From NCBI GenBank assembly GCA_027064845.1, contig JAMOPC010000081.1, positions 1 through 18,586 on the forward strand: 18,586 nt of DNA, read 5' to 3'. Source of the DNA: Desulfurococcales archaeon (GTDB lineage: Archaea; Thermoproteota; Thermoprotei_A; Sulfolobales; Desulfurococcaceae). Position 1 is the first letter of the stretch; each line of letters begins with the position of its first letter. Of the stretch, positions 7,010-15,645 are shown in pieces. The notes under the pieces were generated by a model, which was given only the letters and a program-made list of their open reading frames with translations, had not been told where the DNA came from and did no database searches. Made by a program: the position numbers and the translations under genes.

Positions 7010-10000
7010 TTCTTTTCACCCTCTCAACCAGCAGGTCTATGAGCTTCTTTACATCTCTTGTTGAAAGACCTTCTCTACGGGCCTCACGTAGTATTGTTAT
7101 AGCAATTATCCTCTCTACATCGTGAACCAGCTTAGGGTTATGGTTCCAGCCTGGCACGCTAATCTTGTCCTTTACTTTCTCCATAAGCTTCTTTGTAACC
7201 TCCATCGCGTGTCTCTGTTTAAAGTCTGCATCAACTAGTGTACGGTAAACTAGGTACTCTCTACGTCCAAAACGTAGCTTTGTCTGCTCTTCTTTCAAAG
7301 TATATATCTCTTCCCAAAGCCTCTTAGCCTCCTCATAGAGTTCTAGACTAGTCTTTAGCTTTCTCCTCCACTTCTCCAAGAGGGCCTCTATCTTATCGGC
7401 TACAGATACATAGACAGGGTCGTTGCGAGCATATAGTCTAAACCTGAATATACCCATGATAAGAGCCGAGGCTTTCTCTTCACGGCTTATGTCTTTACTT
7501 CGTATAAATTTTTCAAAGAACTTACGGTCAATGGTGATAGGAGAAAACTCTGCTTCCCTCTCCAAGACCTGGAGAGAACGACCTATAGCCTTAATTGTCT
7601 TCTTATAGTACTTCTTCGCTAATTCTTCCTCAGGACTACTACCTACAAAGTTCTTCGTGTAGAACGTGTATATGTCTGAAAGCCACCTGTACTCTTCTCG
7701 TTCCTGCCTCGTAAGCTTCGAAGCTATGAGCTCATATAATCTACGAAGTATACGATAATTCTCAAGGAATTTTCTTTCTAATTCTTTATCTTTAGCAAGA
7801 TTTTCGGCTTTCTTTCTTACACGCTTAAACAATTCCTTTTCACTTTTAACACTGGGTTTTGAGCCAATAAGCTGTAGTAAGTGTTGAAGTATTGTCCTAA
7901 ACCTTCTTAGAACGTCTTCAACGTCGAATACTGCTCCCTTAAGGTCTTCTCTCTCATACATAGCGAATGCTTTTTCGAGTTCATCGAATATTCCTATGAA
8001 GTCTATGACAAGTCCGTATTCCTTGACGCCATGGTAGGGTCTGTTGACTCTTGCAATAGCTTGTAGGAGCCGGTGTCCCTTTAAAGGCTTGTCGAGATAC
8101 ATTGTCTGGAGTATTGGGGCGTCAAAACCTGTTAGAAGCATGTCTGTAACAATGAGTATTCGGGGGTTCTCCTCGGTCCTGAAATTCTCTATAATCTTCT
8201 GAACAGCCTCCTTAGGGTCTGTTACATGGTATCTCTTCATAAGCCTTCTCTTGTACTCTTCAATCAACTCATCTTTCTCCTGGCTCTGGAAAGTCATTAC
8301 GACCTCACTATACTCCGGCGGTAGATACTTGTCTAAGGCTCTCTTGTATAAGACACAAGCTCTCCTACTAGTAGCTACAACCATAGCCTTGAATCTACCG
8401 TCGACATTCTCTCGGAAATGCTTTGCTATGTATTCTGCAACTTTGTCTATTCTCTTTGGGTCTTCTAGAAACACCTTGAACTTCCATACATCAAGCTCCC
8501 TGCCTATACGTCTCTCAACTCTTCTCCTAATCTCCTCGGGTAACTCGTCAAGCTCTGACTCCAAGAATTCTTCAAGGAGTTCTCGATTAAGCCTATAGTC
8601 GAAGGGTCCAGGCTGATAGGCTATCCTTACTGTGTACCCGTCTCTTATTGAGTCAAGTATGAAATACTTGTCAAGATATAGCTCGTTGGGCGGACTGAAC
8701 TTTGCGAAGGTATTCTTTAATGGGTTCTTTCTGGGTACTGGGGTGCCTGTGAATGCAAAGTAGTTGGCTTTCCTTAGTAGCTTCATCATCTGTTCTGCTA
8801 ATACTCCATATTGTGTCCTATGTGCTTCATCTACTAGTACAATAATATCCTCTCTATCCATGACTGTACCTGGTCTAGACTTGGCTATGGCTTCGAGGAG
8901 TTTTTCAAGCTCCTCAAACTCCTTTGGTAGAAACTTCTGTACAGTAACTACAAACACTCCGGGCTCCCCACGATAATCGTTATAGCTTAAAACCTGTCGG
9001 AGCCGGGCGATACTATCAATGAGCTTTGGCTTAACCTCCGGGCCTAGGTCTAGTTTAGTGAGGTTCTCGTAGTATAGCTGGTTCTGAAGCTCTACTCGGT
9101 CAACAATGAAGAATATCATCGGGTTCTCCAGCATCCAGTAGAGCTTCATAGCGGCGAAAATCATTGTCAAAGTCTTGCCACTACCCTGCCAGTGCCAGAT
9201 AAGACCACGGTCAACATTAGTCTCTCCTTTGAGTCTCTTTAGGACACGTTCGACAATCTTGTTGGCAGCCCTATACTGCATGTACCTAGCAATAACCTTG
9301 GTTTCCCTACCCTCCTCCATCCTGAAATACGTATAGAACCTCAAGATATCAAGGAGTCTGTCAGGCCGAAGCATTTTAATAACCGAGTCTATAGAGTCTA
9401 AGCCCTCCTCTCTCCATTCATACGAGGGGACCGCATCAGCCTTTGCCCAAGGCACGATAGGGAAGTACCGAGCAACAGCCTCAACAGCCACACCAATCTG
9501 AACATACTTATACAGCTCAGGTACATCCCGCTCATATCGCTTAATCTGCAGGAAAGCATCACGCCAAGAAACACCAGGGTCAGTAGGACTCTTAACCTCA
9601 ATATTTACCAGAGGAATACCGTTAACATAGAGAACTATATCATTCCTAATCTCACGGACACCAACATGAGTAACTTGCCTAGAAACAATAAACTCGTTCT
9701 TATCAGGATTACTGTAGTCTAGTAGCTTAAGCCTAGCGGAGGTACGTGTCTCACTAAGCTTAACAGGCACACCAAACTTAAGATACTCAAGAACCTCACG
9801 AGCACCCTTAGGCCCATAGCTACGGCCCTCAAGAAGTGAGATGGCTTCAGAAACATCCTCCTCAGAAACACCAGAGTTAAACTCACGAATCTTATGCCTC
9901 AAAACACCATAAAGAAGAGGCTTATCCAGCCCCTCCCGCTCTAGACTCGATGAATCAACATATCTCCAACCACGCTTAACAAGCTCATCAACAATATAAT

Positions 10001-10025
10001 CCTCAAGACCCCTCTCCCTAACCAT
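6987..10025 (-). CDS. hsdR: Type I restriction enzyme, R subunit (nuclease/translocase)
   Basis: The motor and cleavage subunit, about 1012 residues, a normal HsdR length. The N-terminal PD-(D/E)xK nuclease core shows D129 and E143-V-K145 (VNIEVKSP). The superfamily 2 translocase follows: Walker A G281-SGKT (WQGSGKT), D399-EAH in VLVDEAHRTQYG, the TGTP motif III, and late motifs TDMLLTGFDAP and QAIARVNRPY. The C-terminal third is helical and charged, as expected for assembly with HsdM/HsdS. All catalytic motifs look intact. TTG 10028 and ATG 10025 are adjacent; ATG is chosen because GGTGA is then six bases upstream. It starts 6 bases after hsdS ends. The enzyme pulls unmodified DNA past itself and cuts at a distance. 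Confidence 0.95.
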   Translation of the reverse strand: MVRERGLEDYIVDELVKRGWRYVDSSSLEREGLDKPLLYGVLRHKIREFNSGVSEEDVSEAISLLEGRSYGPKGAREVLEYLKFGVPVKLSETRTSARLKLLDYSNPDKNEFIVSRQVTHVGVREIRNDIVLYVNGIPLVNIEVKSPTDPGVSWRDAFLQIKRYERDVPELYKYVQIGVAVEAVARYFPIVPWAKADAVPSYEWREEGLDSIDSVIKMLRPDRLLDILRFYTYFRMEEGRETKVIARYMQYRAANKIVERVLKRLKGETNVDRGLIWHWQGSGKTLTMIFAAMKLYWMLENPMIFFIVDRVELQNQLYYENLTKLDLGPEVKPKLIDSIARLRQVLSYNDYRGEPGVFVVTVQKFLPKEFEELEKLLEAIAKSRPGTVMDREDIIVLVDEAHRTQYGVLAEQMMKLLRKANYFAFTGTPVPRKNPLKNTFAKFSPPNELYLDKYFILDSIRDGYTVRIAYQPGPFDYRLNRELLEEFLESELDELPEEIRRRVERRIGRELDVWKFKVFLEDPKRIDKVAEYIAKHFRENVDGRFKAMVVATSRRACVLYKRALDKYLPPEYSEVVMTFQSQEKDELIEEYKRRLMKRYHVTDPKEAVQKIIENFRTEENPRILIVTDMLLTGFDAPILQTMYLDKPLKGHRLLQAIARVNRPYHGVKEYGLVIDFIGIFDELEKAFAMYEREDLKGAVFDVEDVLRRFRTILQHLLQLIGSKPSVKSEKELFKRVRKKAENLAKDKELERKFLENYRILRRLYELIASKLTRQEREEYRWLSDIYTFYTKNFVGSSPEEELAKKYYKKTIKAIGRSLQVLEREAEFSPITIDRKFFEKFIRSKDISREEKASALIMGIFRFRLYARNDPVYVSVADKIEALLEKWRRKLKTSLELYEEAKRLWEEIYTLKEEQTKLRFGRREYLVYRTLVDADFKQRHAMEVTKKLMEKVKDKISVPGWNHNPKLVHDVERIIAITILREARREGLSTRDVKKLIDLLVERVKRIDSEQRE

Positions 10026-10031
10026 CAAGAG

Positions 10032-11411
10032 TCACCGAGAAGAAGTAGTAAAAACATCTTGTCTAACAACCTTAACTCTAATTCGACCCGTCAATAACAG
10101 GTTCATCAAACCCTTCTTAAGACGTTTAAGCTTCTCCTTACGTTTCTTTTCGAGCTCAATCCATCTATCTATACTTATTAATATATTTACAATCTCTTGT
10201 TGTTCTTCAATGGGTGGTAGTGGAAATTCATAGATAAGAATGTCTTTGGGATTCACTCTTGGATGATTGGTTCCTTTCATTCTAGCGGTTGCATAAATTA
10301 CAAATCGCTTATGCCTAAGCACATAGGCAAGATACTCTCGCAATATCAACGTTGTATTAGGTAGGATAGGGAGAATGTCAGTACTACATATACCGTCTCG
10401 AGGTGGTAATGCGACCTTGTTTAGATAGGGTCGTAGTTTACCATAAAGTACATGTTTGGTTGTGAAAATATATTTTGTACTTTTAATTTCAGCACCATCT
10501 GTTAACATTTCTTTGGATTTCAATATTCGCCCACTATCACTTTCGATATCCTCTAAACCTATATAATAGTACTTCACACCAGGTTTAGGAATTATTGAAT
10601 GTGTTTCTATTTTTGCAACGTCTTTTAACTTTACTACTTTCCATTCTTTTGGTATTTTTCCTATTGATGTTTGTTTGTATTTTTTGTGTCCTATTCCCTT
10701 TGTTAGTAGTTCTTGCATTAGGGCTTTCTTGAGTCTCTCAAGCCTCTCTATGAGCTTCTCGGTCTTCTCAATAGCCCGGTCAACCGTGGAGAGAACCTCA
10801 GCAATACCCCACTGCTCCGATAAAGGAGGAAGAGGGATTAGCAAGTTTTCTAAGGCGTTTTTTGGTACCCGTCTTCTACCTGTAGTGCCTGTCATCTTCC
10901 ATTCAAGAAGTTTACGATACCTACGCCATTTCAGTAGGTAAAATAGAAATAGTCTTTCGATATTGATGGGAGTAATTGGATATACTTCAGTTGTAACTAA
11001 AGCTATACCATGTGGCACGTCATCTGGAACAATTCCTTGTTTACCATTCTCAAAGCTAGGCGTGATTTTTGCTAAAAGAATGTCACCTGCTTTAGCAGTA
11101 ATATAACTCTTGATTTCATTAATAGGCATTAAAACGTATTTTGTATAAATACCGTCATCGGGAATAAGTTCCATGGGTATCCTTGCAACCTTCCCTTCTA
11201 GATTAGCTATATTTACTTTGGATTCGTTTATTTTTGCAACATTTCTTAATTTAGTTATACTCCATTCTTTTGGTATTTTTCCTATTAGTGTTTCCTGGAA
11301 TTCTGTTTCCTTGTAGAATCCTATTATCACATATTTCAGCTTGGTTGCCAGTTGTTTTGTGGTTGCGTATTTTACTTGTTTTAGGTATTCGTCCAGCGTC
11401 CTTATCGGCAT
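10032..11411 (-). CDS. hsdS: Type I restriction-modification, S (specificity) subunit
   Basis: A 459-residue protein with the classical two-repeat design: two target-recognition domains, each opened by the same IGKIPKEW motif (about residues 43-50 and 250-257), and two helical conserved regions, LSEQWGIAEVLSTVDRAI near 200 and IEEQQEIVNILISIDRWI near 405. Each recognition domain reads one half of a bipartite DNA target; the helices set the spacing and bind HsdM. The target cannot be deduced here. The start is ATG 11411, preceded by GGTGA at seven bases, only 7 bases after hsdM ends. An extra N-terminal segment of about 40 residues before the first recognition domain is slightly long for the family. 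No inverted second hsdS copy for phase variation is present. Confidence 0.93.
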   Translation of the reverse strand: MPIRTLDEYLKQVKYATTKQLATKLKYVIIGFYKETEFQETLIGKIPKEWSITKLRNVAKINESKVNIANLEGKVARIPMELIPDDGIYTKYVLMPINEIKSYITAKAGDILLAKITPSFENGKQGIVPDDVPHGIALVTTEVYPITPINIERLFLFYLLKWRRYRKLLEWKMTGTTGRRRVPKNALENLLIPLPPLSEQWGIAEVLSTVDRAIEKTEKLIERLERLKKALMQELLTKGIGHKKYKQTSIGKIPKEWKVVKLKDVAKIETHSIIPKPGVKYYYIGLEDIESDSGRILKSKEMLTDGAEIKSTKYIFTTKHVLYGKLRPYLNKVALPPRDGICSTDILPILPNTTLILREYLAYVLRHKRFVIYATARMKGTNHPRVNPKDILIYEFPLPPIEEQQEIVNILISIDRWIELEKKRKEKLKRLKKGLMNLLLTGRIRVKVVRQDVFTTSSR

Positions 11412-11418
11412 TACGATG

Positions 11419-13134
11419 TCACCTCTTATTTGCTTGTATTACTTGGTGTATGTATTGTAGTGCTTTGGCTCTGGCTTCTTCTGCTTGCTTCTGTATCTCT
11501 AGTAGTTCTTGGAGTTCTTTTTCTAGGTCTATTTGTTCTGTTTCTAAGGGCGGTGTTACGTAGAGGGTTACGTTTAGGTTGTAGTCGTTCTCTCTTACCT
11601 CTCTGATGTCCGCTACTCTAGCGAAGCCCTCTATGTCTTTGAACTCGTGGTATGTTTTGGCTATTTTTTCAATGTGTTGTTTTCCTAGTCTGTTGAGTCT
11701 TCTTATCTCTGGGTGTGGTTCGTATTCGTTGCTTGCGTTTATGAACAGTATCTTGCCTTTTCGTTCATGTGGTTTGTTTTTGTTGAATATGATTATGACT
11801 CCTGGTGCTTGTGTATTGTAGAATAGTTTTTCTGGTAGTAGTATGACTGCTTCTACTAGGTCTGTTTCTACTATTTTGCTTCTTATGGTTTTCTCTTTGC
11901 CTCCTCTGAATAGTGCTCCGCTGTCTATTACTATTCCTACTCTGCCTGTTGGCTTTGCTGCTGCTAGCATGAGTTGTATCCATGCCCAGTCAGCTGTTGT
12001 TGTCGGTGTGTATCCGTACCTGTATATTAGGCGGTATTTTTCGTTTTTCTTTAATACTTGTTCGTTGTAGCCGTCCTGGTTCCATGGTGGGTTGGCTATT
12101 ACTATGTCCCATTCTCCTAAGCCAAACTTGGGGTATAGAAGTGAGTCTCCAACTTCTATTTTGTGGTTATGTATGTTGTGTATGTACATGTTCATTTTAG
12201 CTAGTGCTGCTGTCTTTGCATTGGCTTCTTGGCCGAAGAGGAAGAGTTTATCGGCTTCTTCTCTTCCATGTTTTTCTTCAACGTATTTGTAGCTTATTAT
12301 TAGCATGCCACCGCTTCCAGCTGCTGGGTCTAGTATCTTGTAGCCGGGCTTAGGGTCTAGTATTTCTACTAGTAGTCTGATTACCTCTCTTGGTGTATAG
12401 ACTTCGCCTTCCTTGGCTTTCTCTGGAGCGAACATCATTAGAAGCCACTCGTAGGCATCGCCGAGTATGTCTGGTGGGGTATCTATGAGGGGGACTGAGT
12501 CGAAGAGCTCTACTAGTTGGCGGAGGATCTCACTGTTTTCTCTACTGGAGGCGAATATGTGAAAATCAAAGTTATCAAATATTGGGCGTAGCTCTGGGTT
12601 TAGTTCGCCCAGCTTCTTTAGTGCTTGTGAGAAGTATACGTGGAGTTCTCCCTTGTGCTTAACTATGTTGTCCCAGAGGTATTCTTCAGGTATTTTGAAT
12701 TGGTGAAAGTATTCTTCTTTGGCTAACTCCTTGGCTTCTTCCGAGCTATATCCTTCTTCTATTAGTTCCTTGTATGTTTTCTGGAATTCTAGTTTCCATT
12801 GATCACTTATCTTTTTGTAAAACAAGAGGACCAATATGAATGAGTAGTCTACACGTGTTCTAATAAGATCTGCGGCTTTCTTAAGAATAGACTCAAGATC
12901 ACCTCTAGTAACGGGGATTGGGCGTAGAGAATATATTTTCTTCTTAGGATTATCAGGATCCGTAGCAACAACTACAAGGTTATGGCGTCTAAGAGTGCTC
13001 AATAATGTAATTACACTATCAACAGGACGTTCAAGAACCTTCGAAGCATCCTCAACAGTAAAAGGTTTTTCACCAAAATAAGCACGTAAACGAATATATT
13101 CATTAATCATCCAAGAAGGAATACTATTAGTCAC
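11419..13134 (-). CDS. hsdM: Type I restriction-modification, M subunit (N6-adenine methyltransferase) with N-terminal winged-helix-like region
   Basis: A 571-residue DNA methyltransferase using S-adenosylmethionine. Motif I is D269-PAAGSGG and the catalytic motif is N348-PPW, both characteristic of N6-adenine methylation by type I M subunits. The helical HsdM N-domain (about 80-230) precedes them. Before that, residues about 8-72 look like a winged helix-turn-helix (EDASKVLERPVDSVITLLSTLRRH is helix-turn-helix-like, followed by a beta-wing reading KKKIYSLRPI), an addition seen in some archaeal M proteins and possibly DNA-binding. The start is GTG 13134 with GGTGA at seven bases; the start codon and ribosome site lie inside a perfect 8-base inverted repeat. 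First gene of the operon; divergent from the Argonaute locus. Confidence 0.95.
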   Translation of the reverse strand: MTNSIPSWMINEYIRLRAYFGEKPFTVEDASKVLERPVDSVITLLSTLRRHNLVVVATDPDNPKKKIYSLRPIPVTRGDLESILKKAADLIRTRVDYSFILVLLFYKKISDQWKLEFQKTYKELIEEGYSSEEAKELAKEEYFHQFKIPEEYLWDNIVKHKGELHVYFSQALKKLGELNPELRPIFDNFDFHIFASSRENSEILRQLVELFDSVPLIDTPPDILGDAYEWLLMMFAPEKAKEGEVYTPREVIRLLVEILDPKPGYKILDPAAGSGGMLIISYKYVEEKHGREEADKLFLFGQEANAKTAALAKMNMYIHNIHNHKIEVGDSLLYPKFGLGEWDIVIANPPWNQDGYNEQVLKKNEKYRLIYRYGYTPTTTADWAWIQLMLAAAKPTGRVGIVIDSGALFRGGKEKTIRSKIVETDLVEAVILLPEKLFYNTQAPGVIIIFNKNKPHERKGKILFINASNEYEPHPEIRRLNRLGKQHIEKIAKTYHEFKDIEGFARVADIREVRENDYNLNVTLYVTPPLETEQIDLEKELQELLEIQKQAEEARAKALQYIHQVIQANKR

Positions 13135-13161
13135 CTAACTCTCACCAATTTTTAGTTAGGT
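13133..13161. promoter_or_regulatory. Inverted repeat over the hsdM start (candidate operator)
   Basis: ACCTAACT at 13133-13140 and AGTTAGGT at 13154-13161 are perfect inverted copies, arm centres 21 bases apart (two helical turns). The centre (13147) falls on the transcript start predicted from the TATA box at 13167-13176. The spacer holds the hsdM ribosome site and one arm touches the GTG start. It suits a dimeric repressor; if transcription begins further upstream it could also fold as an RNA hairpin masking the ribosome site. Confidence 0.5.
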
Positions 13162-13166
13162 AAAAT

Positions 13167-13176
13167 AATATATTAA
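13167..13176 (-). promoter_or_regulatory. TATA box of the hsdM-S-R operon
   Basis: On the minus strand the sequence reads TTAATATATT, about 33-42 bases before the GTG start of hsdM. With archaeal spacing, transcription would start near 13145, giving a very short leader that still contains the GGTGA site. Confidence 0.5.
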
Positions 13177-13184
13177 TCTCGTTA

Positions 13185-13200
13185 ATTACTGGATTACTGG
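13185..13200. repeat. Tandem 8-base direct repeat between the two promoters
   Basis: ATTACTGG occurs twice without a gap (13185-13192 and 13193-13200). It lies between the hsdM TATA box and the Argonaute-side TATA box, 8 and 12 bases from each, so a protein bound here could affect both promoters. It may also be chance in AT-rich DNA. Confidence 0.4.
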
Positions 13201-13212
13201 AGTATTATTTCA

Positions 13213-13220
13213 TTATATAA
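13213..13220 (+). promoter_or_regulatory. TATA box for the small membrane peptide and Argonaute
   Basis: TTATATAA lies 53 bases before ATG 13273. Predicted transcript start is near 13243. This is the only clear TATA-like site between hsdM and the Argonaute gene apart from AT-rich DNA at about 13374-13390, so the small peptide and Argonaute may share it. Confidence 0.5.
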
Positions 13221-13234
13221 TCGATTACTTTTTC

Positions 13235-13252
13235 TAGTATTACCAAATACTA
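13235..13252. promoter_or_regulatory. Perfect palindrome at the predicted Argonaute-side transcript start (candidate operator)
   Basis: TAGTATT (13235-13241) and AATACTA (13246-13252) are inverted copies around the four bases ACCA. The centre, 13243.5, coincides with the start predicted from the TATA box at 13213-13220. A repressor bound here would block initiation. The sequence differs from the palindrome on the hsdM side. Confidence 0.45.
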
Positions 13253-13272
13253 AAGAGTAATAAGGTGGTGTT

Positions 13273-13374
13273 ATGCTGGATTTATCGCGTGATATTAGAA
13301 GAGGCTTTTTGACAATTCTATTCATTGTTATCCTAGAAGGTTTTTTGATTTATTTATTAACACGGATAAGTTGA
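13273..13374 (+). CDS. Small single-pass membrane peptide upstream of Argonaute (33 aa)
   Basis: ATG 13273 to TGA 13372 encodes 33 residues: a short charged N-terminus (LSRDIRR), one hydrophobic helix (GFLTILFIVILEGFLIYLL) and a basic end (TRIS). GGTGGTG at 13264-13270 is a good ribosome site. It lies between a TATA box and the Argonaute start, ending 33 bases before it, so the two are probably co-transcribed. No family is recognised. Such a peptide could act at the membrane as an effector, as membrane partners do in some Argonaute systems, but this is inference; a chance frame is possible at this size. Confidence 0.45.
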   Translation: MLDLSRDIRRGFLTILFIVILEGFLIYLLTRIS

Positions 13375-13407
13375 ATTTTATTTTATCAATGTATTTGGGG
13401 AAATAAA

Positions 13408-15645
13408 TTGTTCGTATTAAATGCGTTTAAAATGAAGAAAAAGTTACATCAATTGAAGATCAAATACAGTATATATAGAATTAGCAATTTTAAACTCGTT
13501 GGAGAAGAAAGATACAGGGTCTTAAATGATCTTGCTAGGAAGATTAGTAATAAATATCGTTGTTTATCAATACGCTATACCCAATCCGAAGATTTTAATG
13601 GTATAATCGTATTTGGCAATTGCGATCTCGGCGAGAGATTTACTGTAAATGGTTATGAGTTTATTCTTGCGCGTCAAGATGAAGAATTCAACATACTTCG
13701 TTCTAGGATAAAAAGCTACTTCTATGAAATTTTGAGAGCGAAACTTGAATATCATGGATTCTGGGCTTCTGCATATAATAAGTATTATAGGTTTAGCGAA
13801 GATGATATCATAGATAGGAAGTTTAGAATATTCCGTGGATTCTTCTTTAGATTCGAAATATTAAATGATGGAACAGTGCTCCTAGTACTAGATCCTCTTA
13901 CAAGGATTGTAAGCTATGATACGGTATATGAATTAGCTTCGCAGTGGGGATATGCAAAGGCTATGAATACTCTAAAAGGTAGATACGTTGTTGCTCTTGT
14001 CATTAGAAAAAAGAATCTAAGCAGAACATTACTCAAAATACATGCGTTCAGACCAGATCTCAGAGCTGGTATTGATAAATTAATTGAGATAAACGGCAGA
14101 AAATATACAATAAAAGAATATTACTCCGATTATCTAGGATTACCTAAAGTTGCAAACCTTATACCCGATGATGCGCCAATTATTGTGGCTAAACCGCTCG
14201 GTTCAAACAAGATACTATACTTAGCATCATCTATGGCTTATCTCAACTACAGAACTAATGAGATCTCTCCTGAATATGTTAAAAAGGTTGAAAAGAAAGT
14301 ATTTCTAGAACCAGATCAGCGTCTCATCTTGACAAAAAGTTTTATGAACTCTATAAATCCGCTCAACTATCCATATAATGAACTTATAGGTAAATTCGAA
14401 TTTGAGGAAGAACCATTAATGCTTAGCGATGAGAAGGCTGGTGTATTTAATCCGCCTATGCTTAAATTTGGAAAGGATTCTAGAACAGTGGATCTAGAGC
14501 ACTATACTAAATTCTTTAAGAAAAGTCTGCGTGAATTAGGTGTTGCAAAGGGGATCAGCATCCCAATAGATAGCAGACTAGCCGTTGTCTACCCTGAGAA
14601 TTATATTACGGATAATGAGGCTAAATCTTTCTACAAAGATATAGTCATAGTATCAAAAAAGGTATTCGGAGTAACCTTACCCCGAAAACCGTATCTATGG
14701 GGATATAGGGATAATCCACAGCCTGTTGTAAATAATTATTACAGATTTAAGGACGATATACTGGCTGTTATAGCTATACTCAGAACGGACAATGATGAAC
14801 TCTATGTATTCTATAAAAACTTATTTAAGGATAGAGTTTCACAGATGGCAACCGTAAAGCTAGTAAGACTAAAGGAGCAACTACCCAGAGAGGAGCTTCA
14901 TAAGTATAGAAATGCTGTTGTTAATCTTGTTTCCGGACTTTTAGGGAAACTCGGTTTAAGACCGTGGCTTCTAGGAGATAGGCTTAAAGCCGATGCATAT
15001 ATAGGTATAGATCTAATGCCCGGAGAAGTTGCGGTGATAACGCTCATGAATAGCTATGGAAACTATATTGGTGAAATATGGGTGGCTCAGCGGGGTTCGA
15101 AGATCAGTGCTAGCGACATGTACAATTCCCTTTATCAGCTTGTTGTTAGTCATCTTGAAAGTCTGGATTCTAAGGATAAGTTTTCCTTGGTTGTTATGAA
15201 GGATGGCGATGTATATGATGATGAGCTTGAAGGAATAAAGAAATTTGTTAAATCTCTATCAAGCATACGCAAAGTAGTTAAGTACACTGTATTATCTGTA
15301 AAGAAGTCAGTCCCTTACCGCATCTATAGATATGATGACGGCAATCTATTTTACCCATATATTGGATCTTATGCTATACTGGGAGAAGAGTACGGTATTT
15401 TAGCTTCTTCAGGATATCCATTGATTAAGAAGAGGCTGGCTAAACCGCTTTTAATAGAAGTTGTAGAAGCTGAACCAAAAGAATGGTATGGGATCCACGA
15501 TGCATTATATGAATCTTATATGCTTAGCTTTATGCACTGGTCAACGCTGACGCATAAGACCAAGTATCCAGCACCTATAAAATATGCAGATGACCTCTCG
15601 TCACTTCTTTCTCAAGGTATTAGGCTTACTGGTCTTCCGCTATAG
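13408..15645 (+). CDS. ago: Long prokaryotic Argonaute (N-PAZ-MID-PIWI) with altered catalytic tetrad
   Basis: A 745-residue nucleic-acid-guided protein, close in length to PfAgo (770). N domain about 1-140; PAZ-like region about 155-280 (GRKYTIKEYY at 230-239, PDDAPIIV at 253-260); MID about 380-525 with a 5'-phosphate pocket pattern Y469-K470...K474...S478-Q479...K484; PIWI about 530-745. PIWI shows D535 (YIGIDLMPG), D599 (VVMKDGDV) and D728 (IKYADDL). The glutamate-finger position, aligned by the Q-x-G-E motif of TtAgo and PfAgo, is S564 (AQRGSKIS). The usual set would therefore read D-S-D-D, and slicing may be weak or lost while guide and target binding remain. The start is TTG 13408, with GGGG seven bases upstream and an N-terminus resembling that of PfAgo; ATG 13432 is the alternative. 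The 3' end overlaps the opposing peptidase gene by 20 bases. Confidence 0.93.
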   Translation: MFVLNAFKMKKKLHQLKIKYSIYRISNFKLVGEERYRVLNDLARKISNKYRCLSIRYTQSEDFNGIIVFGNCDLGERFTVNGYEFILARQDEEFNILRSRIKSYFYEILRAKLEYHGFWASAYNKYYRFSEDDIIDRKFRIFRGFFFRFEILNDGTVLLVLDPLTRIVSYDTVYELASQWGYAKAMNTLKGRYVVALVIRKKNLSRTLLKIHAFRPDLRAGIDKLIEINGRKYTIKEYYSDYLGLPKVANLIPDDAPIIVAKPLGSNKILYLASSMAYLNYRTNEISPEYVKKVEKKVFLEPDQRLILTKSFMNSINPLNYPYNELIGKFEFEEEPLMLSDEKAGVFNPPMLKFGKDSRTVDLEHYTKFFKKSLRELGVAKGISIPIDSRLAVVYPENYITDNEAKSFYKDIVIVSKKVFGVTLPRKPYLWGYRDNPQPVVNNYYRFKDDILAVIAILRTDNDELYVFYKNLFKDRVSQMATVKLVRLKEQLPREELHKYRNAVVNLVSGLLGKLGLRPWLLGDRLKADAYIGIDLMPGEVAVITLMNSYGNYIGEIWVAQRGSKISASDMYNSLYQLVVSHLESLDSKDKFSLVVMKDGDVYDDELEGIKKFVKSLSSIRKVVKYTVLSVKKSVPYRIYRYDDGNLFYPYIGSYAILGEEYGILASSGYPLIKKRLAKPLLIEVVEAEPKEWYGIHDALYESYMLSFMHWSTLTHKTKYPAPIKYADDLSSLLSQGIRLTGLPL

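Noticed and set aside
10032..11411. Split or phase-variable hsdS
   Set aside because: The gene is full length with two recognition halves, and there is no second copy or inverted repeat pair for switching.
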